Shown here one piece after another: positions 1 through 9,367 of a stretch of DNA of 64,000 nt. Both the position numbers and the translations under genes were made by a program. The notes beneath the pieces were generated by a model. The model saw only the letters and a program-made list of their open reading frames with translations. It made no database searches and was not told the DNA's origin. Positions within the stretch are counted from its first letter, which is position 1, and each line of letters begins with the position of its first letter. Origin of the DNA: Pegoplata infirma (taxonomy: Eukaryota; Arthropoda; Insecta; Diptera; Anthomyiidae); contig OY992540.1 in the NCBI GenBank assembly GCA_963921195.1, forward strand, positions 16,561,136 to 16,625,135, given 5' to 3'.

Positions 1-442
1 TTTTCGGTTTTTTACGATTTACGCCTGTTTAAACAAAATTAATATAAGCACGTGTGGTATCAGATTAAAGGTATTAAAAATACCTATCTCCTGGTGCTAA
101 CAACGGGCCAAAGAACTTAATATTTTTCGACTTATTAACAAAAATGTCCTAAAATTTTGGTATTTTACTCAATATGACGAAAAGTTTTGCATGTTTGGAC
201 ACGTTCTTAGCACTCGTAGATAGGTTTTCCAAAGACCTTTCGTTTGGTATATAACATGACTAGGTTTCTTTGCATAATATAGGAGATAAACGAAAAAACC
301 TGAAAAATGGCCTTGTCTTCCCCCCTCCTTTTTACCCTCCAAATATGAATTTGGGCCGCTAAAAAAAATACGTGTCCCTTTATTTTTTCTGATCTACAAA
401 ATAAAACCAATTCCATAAAGATCCGCGGGTGACACTAGGGAG

Positions 443-770
443 ACTTCCCTTGTGAGACATTTTTCTGTATAAAAAAATCTCAGAACCTGAAAAATTTTTC
501 TATATAAAAACACTTTTATATTCTGAAGCATTTTTTTGTATATAAAAAGTCTCATATTCTGAGACATTTTTTCTTACAGAAAAAAAATCTCAACTTCTGA
601 GACATTTTTTCTTATAGAAAAAAGTCTTAGATTCTGAGACATTTTTTCAGTAAAAAAAAAAGATTCCGAGTTTTTTTTTTTCATATAGAAAAAAAGTTTA
701 GCTTAAGAGGCATTTTTCCGTGTAGAAAAAGTATGAAATTCTATAGAAAAAAGTCTCAGATTCTGAAATA
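443..770 (-). repeat. Minisatellite A block 1
   Basis: Diverged copies of a roughly 36-bp unit with the motif CTCAGATTCTGAGACATTTTT and TATAGAAAAA, in the orientation opposite to the large array at 24.1-27.2 kb. Much of this block recurs at 2109-2437 in the same order, so the two are copies of one segment either side of element B1. Confidence 0.8.
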
Positions 771-772
771 TT

Positions 773-1785
773 TATACCCTACACCACACTGTGGTACAAG
801 GTATAATGAGTGTGCTGATGTTTGTAACTACCCAAAATATTGGTCCTAGACCCACCTTTAAGTATACCGATCGACTCAGAATCACTTTTTGAGTCGATTT
901 AGCGATGTCCGTCCAATATTGGTCCTAGACCCACCTTTAAGTATACCGATCGACTCAGAATCACTTTTTGAGTCGATTTAGCGATGTCCGTCCGTCTGTC
1001 TGTCCATGTAAACGGTGTAAACACGATACAGGTCGCAATTTTTAATCAACTGACTTGAAATTTAAAACTTAAGCCTCTCTTGGCCCAATGACGAAGCCTA
1101 TTGAAATCGGTCCATATTTAGACCTAGCCCCCATACAAAGGTCCTCTTTAGTGTTGGCTCAAATGACTATAATAACCGTGCTATAATAGGTATCTTTTCG
1201 AAATTTGTCAGGTAAACGTGTGTCTTCACAAATCACCATTCCGAATTTTAAAGAAATCGGACCAGTTCTTCTTGTAGCCCCCACACAAACCACCTTCCCG
1301 ATTTTCACATAAATCTCTCAAATTTCATGAAAATAGAAAATATTAAATTAGAAAATATTAAACGCGTACTTAAATTTGTCAGGTAAACGTGTGTCTTCAC
1401 AAATCACCATTCCGAATTTTAAAGAAATCGGACCAGTTCTTCTTGTAGCCCCCACACAAACCACCTTCCCGATTTTCACATAAATCTCTCAAATTTCATG
1501 AAAATAGAAAATATTAAATCAAATCTGATAATCATCGGACCAGTTTTGGACTTAAGCCCCTTGTGAAAATTTCCCTCGATATTCAGTTAATGCGGTTTAT
1601 TGCCAACAAAAAGAAGCCTATTTCACTCAAATTTGATTTGTGGGTGTTTTTACACTTATTAAAGGTTTATAAAATATAGAACTAATCAGTCCATGTTTGA
1701 ACTTGGGACCCATTTTCCGGGAAACTCTGGTGTAGGGTATTGTATGGTCGGTCTTGACCGACTATAATATGTTCTTACTTGTTTT
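773..1785 (+). mobile_element. Dispersed repeat B, copy 1 (mini-me-like)
   Basis: Starts TATACCCTACACCACACTG and ends with the hairpin GGTCGGTCTTGACCGAC followed by CTTACTTGTTTT. It contains TTTTGAGTCGATTTAGCGAT next to GTCCGTCCGTCTGTCTGTCC, the core plus (GTCY)n arrangement typical of dipteran mini-me/DINE-like non-autonomous elements. It has two internal tandem duplications: about 77 bp (838-914 and 915-990) and 171 bp (near 1201-1371 and 1372-1520). No coding capacity. Confidence 0.75.
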
Positions 1786-1797
1786 ATACTGGCAAAT

Positions 1798-2437
1798 GTC
1801 TTAGAATCTAAGAATTTGGGAATTTTTGCTATACGGAAATATGATTTAGAAGTTTCTAGTTCTGAGGCATTTTTCAGTATAGAAAAAATTTTCGGATAAA
1901 AAAAGTCTCAGATTCAAAAATATTTTTCAGATTCTGAAACACTTTTCCGTAAAGAAAAATTCTGTGTTTCTGAGATATTATTCCGTATGGAGAAAATAAG
2001 ATTCTGAACAAATTTTCCGTATAGAAAAAAGTCTCATATTCTGAGACATTATTCCGTATAGAAAGAAAAAGTCTTCGAGTCCTTCGTATAGAAAAACCTT
2101 TTAGATTCTGAGACATTTTTCTGTATAAAAAATCTAAGAAACTGAAAAATTGTTCTTTATAAAAAACTTTTATATTCTGAGGCATTTTTCTGTATATAAA
2201 AAGTCTCATATTCTGAGACATTTTTTCTTACAGAAAAAAAATCTCAGATTCTGAGACAATTTTTCTTATAGAAAAAAGTCTTAGATTCTGAGGCATTTTT
2301 GTTTATAGAAAAAAGTCTTAGATTCTGAGACATTTCAGTTTAAAAAAAAATTCTGAGTTTTTTTTTTCATATAGAAAAAAATAGGTTTAGCTTAAGAGTA
2401 ATTTATCCGTGTAGAAAAAGTATCAAATTCTATAGAA
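1798..2437 (-). repeat. Minisatellite A block 2
   Basis: Units of the ATTCTGAGACATTTTTCCGTATAGAAAAA type. The second half (2109-2437) closely repeats block 443-770. Apparent open frames here come from the repeat phase and are not genes. Confidence 0.8.
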
Positions 2438-3205
2438 TCAAGTAAGAAAGTTATATGATACCCTACACCAGTGTTTTCCGGAAAATGGGTCCCAAGTCCA
2501 AACATGAACCGATTGGATCTATCTTTTGTAAGATCTTTATTTAGTGTAGAAAACACACACAGATCAAATTTTAGTGGAATTGGTTTATTTTTTTGCAAAT
2601 AGACCGATTTAACTGAATATCGGTCAAAATTTTTGTGTAGGGGACATGGGGGATATGGTCCAAAAAATTGTTCAATATATTCCGATGTGATTAGGTTATT
2701 AAAGTACAAGTTTAACACCTAAAAATTCAATTTTTATCAAATCTTTCCATTTTAATGAATTTTGAGGGAATTATTTAAATATCGGGAGGGTGGTTTGTAT
2801 GGGGCCTACGAAAAGGACTGACCCGATTCCTTTGAAATTTGGAACGATGATTTGTGCATACAAAATTTGATTACCTGTTGAATTTCAAAGCGAAAACTAT
2901 TATAATACTGTTATTAGAGTCATTTAAGCCTAATCCAAAGAGGGCGTTTGTATGGGGGCTTGGTCTTAACATGGACCGATTTTTTCCAATTTCAATAGGC
3001 TTCGTCCTTGCGCCAAATTTCAAGTCATTTGATTGAAAATTGCCGATAGATTGACAGACGGACGGACATCGCTAAATCGACTCAAAAAGTAATTCTGAGT
3101 CGATCGGTATACTTGAAGGTAGGTGTAGGACCAATATTTGGGGTAGTTACAAACATCAGCACAAACTCATTATACCCTGTACCACAGAGTGGTGCAGGGT
3201 ATAAA
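2438..3205 (-). mobile_element. Dispersed repeat B, copy 2, inverted
   Basis: Reverse-complement copy of repeat B. It opens with the complement of the CTTACTTG end, then TACCCTACACCAGTG and TTCCGGAAAATGGGTCCCAAG, and closes with GACGGACATCGCTAAATCGA and a TATACCCTGTACCACAG...GGGTATA terminus. It faces copy 3 head to head with about 24 bp between them. Confidence 0.75.
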
Positions 3206-3228
3206 AAAGTCTCAGATTCTGAAATATT

Positions 3229-4561
3229 TATACCCTACTCCACACTGTGGTACAGGGTATAATGAGTTTTAGAGTCCGACCGAATATTCGGTTTCGGTCT
3301 CGGTTTCGGCCGAATAATAGGGTTTCGGCCTCTATTCGGTATTCGGCAAAATTTTGGCCGAATATTAGCCGAAACCGAAACTTTTTGGTATTTTAAAAAA
3401 AAGTCGGTGAATTTTTTGATATTGTATTTCATTACACTTGTTTCAGTTCAATTGAAGAAAATGTTACAAGTTTATGCAATAAATGTAAAACTGTTTCAGT
3501 TCAAAAATTATTTTCTCCTAATCTGCAAATGAAATATGCAATTTTTTTGTAAGTTTTTTAAAAAACATATTTTTTTTTCAAAAATACAACAATTCTATGG
3601 TTTAAAAGCATTATATGCTGTATATTAATCTTTAACAACTTTTTAATAATTTTATTCATGCCAGGCGGTAATTTTTTTAAAGTTTCGGTTTCGGTTCGGT
3701 TTCGGCCGAATATTACTTTTTCAGCCGAATATTCGGTTCGGTTTCGGTTCGGCCTCGAAAACTGGTTTCGGTCGGACTCTAATGAGTTTGTGCTGATGTT
3801 TGTAACTTCCCGAAATATTGATCCTAGACCCACCTTTAAGTATACCGATCGACTCAGAATCACTTTTTGAGTCGATTTAGCGACGCCCGTCTGTCTGTCT
3901 GTCCATGTAAACGGTGTAAACACGATACAGGTCACAATTTTTAATCAATTGACTTGAAATTTGAAACTTAAGCCTCTCTTGGCCCAAGGACGAAGCCTAT
4001 TGAAATTGAATAAAATCTGTCCAAATTTAGACCTAGCCCCCATACAAAGGCCCTCTTTAGTTTTGGCTCAAATGACTCTAATAGCCGTATTATGATAGGT
4101 ATATTTTCGAAATTTGGCAAGTAAAAGTTTTTTATCTTCCCAAATCTCCACTCCGAATTTCAAAGAAATCGGACCAGTTCTTCTTGTAGCCCCCATACAA
4201 ACCTCCTTCCCGATTTTCACATAAATCTCTCAAATTTCATAAAAATAGAAATAATTAATTCAAATTTTGTTTGTGTATGTTAAACGCGTACTTTAATAAC
4301 CTTATTATCAGACCAGTTTTGGACTTAGGCCCCATGTGAAAATTTCGCCCGATATTCAGTTAAAGCGGTTACAAGCAACATATAGAAGCCTATTTCACTC
4401 AAATTTGATTTGTGAGTGTTTTTCACACTTATTAAAGATTTGACAAAATATAGATCTAATCGGTCCATGGGACCCATTTTCCGGGACCCATTTTCCGGGA
4501 AACTCTGGTGTAGGGTATTATATGGTCGGTCTTGACCGACTATAATTTTCTTACTTGTTTT
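3229..4561 (+). mobile_element. Dispersed repeat B, copy 3, carrying a hAT-like insertion
   Basis: Starts TATACCCTACTCCACACTG and ends GGTCGGTCTTGACCGAC...CTTACTTGTTTTT like copy 1. It is split at 3270-3781 by element N1, after which the B sequence resumes with the duplicated target ATGAGTTT. Confidence 0.8.
3270..3781. mobile_element. hAT-like MITE N1
   Basis: 512 bp bounded by perfect inverted ends TAGAGTCCGACCGAA / TTCGGTCGGACTCTA. ATGAGTTT flanks it at 3262-3269 and 3782-3789, an exact 8-bp target-site duplication as made by hAT transposases. Both subterminal regions are rich in TTCGGTTTCGG motifs and their complements, which could serve as transposase binding repeats. No transposase gene, so it is non-autonomous. 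Confidence 0.85.
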
Positions 4562-4660
4562 TAATGTATTAGAATCTGATACTTTTTTCTATACGGAAAG
4601 TGCGACTACTTTCGAAAAATGTCTCAGAATCTCAGAATTTTTTTCTATACGGAAAAATAA
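4562..4660 (+). repeat. Minisatellite A fragment
   Basis: A few decayed units (TTAGAATCTGATAC...CTATACGGAAA, TGTCTCAGAATCTCAGAATTT) directly after B copy 3. B elements and A minisatellite are repeatedly adjacent in this intron. Confidence 0.6.
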
Positions 4661-5055
4661 TAGTAGTAAAAACTTAAGTTTATCAGTGTTTAAAATGACA
4701 TTCTGCTTTCAATACAGTGTACGCTTCTTTGGAAACGACTTTAACCTCAAGGGGCAAATTCTATAAATGTCTTACTTGTATTTTGAACATTTGAGAGCAG
4801 TTTTCTTAAAAACTTCTCTGACATAGTTTTCATGAAAAATTTTGTAAGACACCCCAAATAATTTATCAAGATCGTTTCCAATGAAGCATGATTATCTCTT
4901 ATACTGTAAAATTGTAAAATAGTTTTCATTAAAACTTGCAAAATATTTAATTTTAAAATCTTTTTGCTAAATTTTATTCACATCATTTATATTTACAATG
5001 TAATATTTTTTTCCTTCCTCCAAAAAAAAAAACAAAAAACAAACACGAATTTTAG

Positions 5056-5535
5056 GGTCATCGTCTACTCACCATGTCTTGTTCGGATAAAATAGCACGT
5101 TGGAATATAGTCGGCATACAAGGATCTCTACTGTCCTCTATTATAGAACCAATATATTTGCATTCCATAGTATTGGGCAGTCTGTTACATCCCGAACATA
5201 TGTATCGTGCTGTTTGCGGACGCATTGAAAAATCCATACAAGGTCTTCCACCACCCTATCATCTCAATAAGCCACGATTGGCCCAGCTCACCTCGTCGGA
5301 GCCGCGTAATCAAGCTAAGGCTCCCAATTTCGGGATTAACTGGACAACGGGTGATACTGAGGTGGAAGTGGTGAATTCGTTGACCGGTAAAACGGTCAAT
5401 AATCAAATATCACGCATAACCAAACAACAGTTTTTCCGTAAATATGGAGCATTGGTTAAGAATTTGCCGGGGCTACCGGAAAAGAAAATACAAACGGATT
5501 ATGGCCAGACAAAGTCTAAAGTTAAAGATTATCAG
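5056..5535 (+). CDS. Adar: Adar exon: C-terminal half of the adenosine deaminase domain
   Basis: This 160-codon exon encodes part of ADAR, which converts adenosine to inosine in double-stranded RNA in the nucleus. The reading begins GHRLLTMSCSDKIARWN and continues through GIQGSLLSSIIEPIYLHS, APNFGINW and SRITKQ to KVKDYQ, matching Drosophila ADAR and human ADAR2 in order and spacing. The Cys of MSCSDK (codon 5080-5082) corresponds to the second zinc cysteine (C516 of human ADAR2); the following Lys and the Tyr of KDYQ align with inositol-hexakisphosphate contacts of that structure. The acceptor is AG at 5054-5055 and the donor is CAG/gtggat at 5535/5536, both in phase 0. The Met at 5074 is internal, not a start. 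Without splicing, the frame runs a further 13 codons into the intron and stops near 5577. No frameshift or stop is visible, so the copy looks functional. Confidence 0.96.
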
Positions 5536-5839
5536 GTGGATTGGATTAAAATATATATTTTTAATATATTTAATTAAACAAATTTTAGTTTTTGTTGATT
5601 AGCGGAAACACTGTGCAACAAGAAAAATGAGCCTCGACTCTTGGATAAACTAACCTCTAAAAGGGCTTTGTAAAGTTAGGTCGAATTCCTTTTTATGGTC
5701 CACTGTAGTTTTAAAATTTTTTATTAAAGGCATTTGGAAAACATAAAAAAAAAATATAAATGCGCATCTGAGCTCAAAAATATGATAGGATGTCTTTATG
5801 TGAAATGGTATGGTGGTTCTTTTCTTAAAACATTTTAAC

Positions 5840-6300
5840 CCGTTAACTGCCATTTTTAGGGGTCTAAGGGCTAAAATGGTTAAAAAATATTTTTTGCATA
5901 AAATATCAGTAGTGGTTGTGAAAGGATGAAAATTCGTGCGAAAAGATCAGTTGTAATACGGAGACTCCATTTGTAATACGAAAAATGTCAACTGAGTTCC
6001 AATTAACCCTTGAACTGCCATTTTTAGGGTCAAAGGGCTAAAATGGTTTAAAAATATTTTTTGCATGTAATTTCAGTAGTGGTTGTAAAAGGATGAAAAT
6101 TCCTGCGAAAAGATCAGTTGTAATACGGAGACTCCATTTGTAATTCGAAAAATGTCAACTGAATTTTAATTAACCCTTTAACTGCCATTTTTAGGAGTGA
6201 TAATAATAAAATTTTCATTCAAAGAGCTAAAATGGAAAAGATCAGTTGTAATACGGAGACTCCATTTGTAATTCGAAAAATGTCAACTGAATTTCAATTG
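5840..6300. repeat. 168-bp tandem repeat in Adar intron
   Basis: Two full units and one partial unit of about 168 bp, each with AACTGCCATTTTTAGG, GGGCTAAAATGG, AGTAGTGGTTGT, AAAGATCAGTTGTAATACGG and AAAATGTCAACTGA. The third unit has lost its middle. Confidence 0.85.
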
Positions 6301-6483
6301 ATCTTTTTCGAATTACAATTTGATTTTTTTCGAATTACAATTGGTTTTTTTTTTTCGAATTACAATTGATTTTTTTTTCGAATTACAATTGATTTTTTTT
6401 TGAATTACGATGGATCTTTTTCGAATTACAATTGATCTTTATCGAATTTCAATTGCCTTTTTCGAATTTCAATTGATCTTTTA
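6301..6483. repeat. TTCGAATTACAATTGATT simple repeat
   Basis: About nine short imperfect units of TTTTTCGAATTACAATTGAT follow the 168-bp tandem repeat, whose end (GAATTTCAATTGATC) matches the unit. It probably grew from that edge by slippage. Confidence 0.75.
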
Positions 6484-6484
6484 A

Positions 6485-8036
6485 TACCCTACTCTTATTT
6501 TTAGTGGTTGAGGGTATATATAAGTTTGTTATTCCGTTTGTATCTCATCGAAATATCGGTCTAGGACCCCATAAAAAAATATATGGGGCATTCCATGTCA
6601 AATCGGACACTTTGAAATTTTTTTTTTAGATTTTCCCAATTTGTTTACAGTTTTTAGTACCCTTCGAAAACTCCTTCGTGATAAATTTTCAGATTTTTTT
6701 GATGACCCGTTCAAAAGATATCGAATTTTTAAAAATTGGTAGCTTGTTCCTTTACTCAAACTTCTTTTACTCATAACTTCTTCAATAATGGTCCAAATTT
6801 CAATTTTTTTTTTCAAAATTTTTGTTTTTTTACGTACTTTAAAAAAAAATCCAAAAAAATTCTTAAAAGCGCTCTAGTATGCGATTTATAAGTTTTAAAA
6901 TTTAAATCTCATTTTTGAAAATGTTTGTACTCTTCGATTTTTTTGAAATTTTTTTGTGTAAAACTTCTATCGATTCTACAACTTTTTTGCTCAGGAGGAT
7001 CGTGGGATAACCATTATTACTATTTTTAAAATTTTTTGAAAAAATTTTATTGTAATTTTCCAATCTTAAAATCATTTCTACTGCTCCAATGGTGCCTCAT
7101 AGAGGGGTCATTTATAAGACCGACCCCCATTAATTTTTACGTCTTAACATTTCTTTGGAACAAACTAATATCCTATCTCCAATTTCTAAGGGGGCTCCCA
7201 CGACATTTTTTAAAATTTGCTCCAACTGCTCTTACTGCCCTAATAGTGCCCTTAGAGCAACAAAATGTATGACCGACCCACAAGCCTACTTAGGGAGTGG
7301 AGATAGGGCGTAGGTATGTTTAAAAAAAATGTTGTAGGGTAAAAATAAGTGGGGGTCGGTCTCACTAATGACCCCTCTCGGACGCACCATTGGACCGATA
7401 GAAGCCGATTAAATAAAACAAATTTACAAAAAATAAAAAAAATTGTATGGGGACCGCCTTAACAGTTAAACATAGAGGGTAGGTGTGTTTAGAGAAAATG
7501 TTTGGACTAAAAAAATATTGTGGGTCGGTCATACATTTTGTTACTCTAAGGGCACTATTAGGGCAGTTAGAGCGGTTGGAGCAAATTTTAAAAAATGTCG
7601 TTTTGTGTGGGAGCCCCCTTAGAAATTGGAGATATGGTATTAGTTTGTTCCAAAGAAATGTTAAGACGTAAAAATTAATGGGGGCCGGTCTTATAAAGGA
7701 CCCCTCTCTGACGCAGTAGAAATTCGAGCAGTAGAAATGATTTTAAGATTGGAAAATTACAACAAAATTTTTTCAAAAAATTTAAAAAAATATTAATTAT
7801 CGTTATCCCACGATCCGCCTGAGCAAAAAAATTTGTAGAATCGATAGATGTTTTACACAAAAAAATTTCAAAAAAATCAAAGAGTACAAACATTTTCAAA
7901 AATGAGATTTAAATTTTAAAACTTAAAAATTGCTTACTTAAGCGCTTTTAAGAATTTTTTGGAATTTTTTTTTTAAAAGTACGTAAAAAAACAAAAATTT
8001 TGAAAAAAAAAATTGAAATTTGGACCATTATTGAAG

Positions 8037-8067
<31 letters not shown>

Positions 8068-8695
8068 AAAATTTACCACGAAGGAGTTTTCGAAGGGTAC
8101 TAAAAACTGTTAACAAATTAAAAAAATCTAAAAAAAAAAAAAATTCAAAGTGTCCGATTTGACATGGAATGCCCCATAAATATTCATAATTCCCGATCGA
8201 TTCTAAGACATTTTAGCGATGTCCGTCTGTCTGCTGAAAAATGTTGATCACGGACAAAATATTACACGGAGATGACTGAAACTTAACATATTTATTGGAA
8301 GTTCACCCGAGAAGTTTGGTATTGCATTTGAGCGATATAAGTTTAGCGGTTCAAAAGTTATGAACTAAAATGTAAGGACACCTCAAAAATTTTAGTACAT
8401 TCAACATAACCTAAAAATACAAAATGCTTTAATTCGGCTGCTGGTTGACATATGTCAACATAATTGAACACTAATGGTATTTAAACAAGTACGAACGTAT
8501 TTTTTGACAAAAAAAGAAAAAAATCACGGATTTTTTTTTACCAACATTTTTTTTCGCGGAAATTTTTTTTTTCAAAATTTTTTTTTTTTTAAAGTAATTT
8601 CCTTTTAAATAAAGTTTTTTGCAATAATCTTTTTAAAATTGTGGAGGGTATCACTACATTCGGCAATTCCGAATTTAACTTTTTTACTTGGTTTT
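6485..8695 (+). mobile_element. Mini-me-like element, interrupted by foldback C1
   Basis: Left part: AATACCCTACTCTTATTTTTAG...GAGGGTATATATAAG, TTGTTATTCCGTTTGTA and GGTCTAGGACCCCATA. Right part resumes at 8177 with TTCATAATTCCCGATCGATT and TTTTAGCGATGTCCGTCTGTC and ends GTGGAGGGTATCACTACATT, AATTTAACTTTTTTACTTGG. The split lies in the TA-rich tract between the 5' end and the core, where C1 inserted. Confidence 0.75.
6584..8176. mobile_element. Foldback element C1 in the Adar intron
   Basis: Inverted termini TGGGGCATTCCATGTCAAAT / ATTTGACATGGAATGCCCCA flanked by TA on both sides (6582-6583, 8177-8178), suggesting TA target duplication. The left arm (6584 to about 7284) is complementary to the right arm (about 7522-8176), leaving a loop of roughly 240 bp. 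Arms contain CCCTTCGAAAACTCCTTCGT and CCCACGATCC. No transposase. Related copies are C2, C3 and C4. Confidence 0.85.
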
Positions 8696-8713
8696 TTTTT
8701 AATTTTGTCTAAC

Positions 8714-8789
8714 GTTCGGTTACCGAACCTTTAAATTAGTGCCTGGTAACCGAACTTTTTCAATTTAGCCTAACGTTCGGCTAACGAAC
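8714..8789. repeat. Pair of GTTCGGTTACCGAAC palindromes
   Basis: GTTCGGTTACCGAAC (8714-8728) and GTTCGGCTAACGAAC (8775-8789) lie 61 bp apart, with the half-site GGTAACCGAAC between them. The function is unknown. Confidence 0.5.
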
Positions 8790-9231
8790 GTTTAAATTGG
8801 TACCCGACTTTGTCCTCGCCATTAAATTTTAAATTCAGATAGTCTTTTATCGCCCCAACAAGCAAACGGCCGTCAGAAAAACTTTTTCAAATTCTTGCAA
8901 ATACCGATTTTTGCCCAATACCGTTTTTTGGCCGAACTGTTTGGTTGGACACAAATTGTTAAGTTAATTAAGTTAATTGTGTGCATTTATTATATAGTTT
9001 TTTTGTCATTTTCCGAACGCCTTTGATAAAAAATTTTAAACAACAGTAGGCCATAAAAAAGAAATTCTAACTTTGCAAAACCCCTTTGGCGGTTTTATTT
9101 ACGCAATGGCATACTTTCATATCACATTGTAGCCATTGAGAGGATGATGCTGATGATCCAAAACTTGTTGCATAGTGAATTTAAAGAATTTTGTTATTAA
9201 CTTTAATTTTTTTCTTATTTTCCTATGATAG

Positions 9232-9330
9232 ATTGCCAAACGTGAACTATTTGCCGCTTTCAGACGTGAAGATTTGGGTAATTGGTTAAAGAAACCACAA
9301 GAACAAGATGAATTTGCGCTTCCGGAATGA
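9232..9330 (+). CDS. Adar: Adar last canonical exon, C-terminus of the deaminase
   Basis: Thirty-two codons plus TGA complete the ADAR deaminase domain: the reading starts IAKRELFAAFRREDLG, passes NWLKKPQEQDEF and ends ALPE. This matches the C-terminal ends of Drosophila ADAR and human ADAR2. By alignment with the ADAR2 structure, the Lys of IAK and the Trp, second Lys and Asp of NWLKKPQEQD fall on residues that hold the buried inositol hexakisphosphate, so the fold should be complete at this TGA. The stop sits at 9328-9330 and is followed by C (TGAC), a context known for inefficient termination in insects. The frame stays open downstream (see 9331-10212). Confidence 0.95.
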   Translation: MAKRELFAAFRREDLGNWLKKPQEQDEFALPE

Positions 9331-9367
9331 CTGCTTAAATTTAAGAAAATTACAAATATACAAGCAG
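9331..9367 (+). promoter_or_regulatory. Possible hairpin directly after the Adar stop
   Basis: CTGCTT (9331-9336), starting at the first base after TGA, is complementary to AAGCAG (9362-9367), giving a 6-bp stem with a 25-nt loop. Inside lies a perfect 12-nt palindrome, CTTAAATTTAAG (9334-9345), an alternative fold. Both are short and AT-rich. A structure just 3' of a leaky stop can promote readthrough, but stability here is doubtful. Confidence 0.25.

Larger units (their letters stand above)
1..5055 (+). other. Adar: Adar intron (3' part), repeat-filled
   Basis: This stretch lies upstream of a clear splice acceptor (pyrimidine-rich tract near 5010-5020, then AG at 5054-5055) that opens an Adar exon in frame. 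The exon before it, which should carry the HAE and first PCG zinc motifs, is not in the window, so the intron starts left of position 1. It holds repeats described separately: minisatellite A, three B elements in both orientations and one hAT-like insertion. Positions 1-442 and 4661-5055 show only AT-rich DNA to me. An unidentified antisense open frame at 4747-4941 resembles nothing I know. Confidence 0.75.
5536..9231 (+). other. Adar: Last canonical intron of Adar
   Basis: Donor gtggat at 5536 and acceptor tttcttattttcctatgatag ending at 9231 join KVKDYQ to IAKRELF in phase 0, as expected from ADAR relatives. The intron is about 3.7 kb and is inflated by a 168-bp tandem repeat, a TTCGAATTACAATTGATT-type simple repeat, and a mini-me-like element interrupted by foldback element C1. 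Positions 5536-5839 and 8790-9231 contain no recognised element. Confidence 0.9.

Noticed and set aside
5074..5577. A complete small gene starting at ATG 5074
   Set aside because: GHRLLT before this Met and the splice sites at 5055/5056 and 5535/5536 show it is an internal Adar exon. The tail to 5577 is intron.
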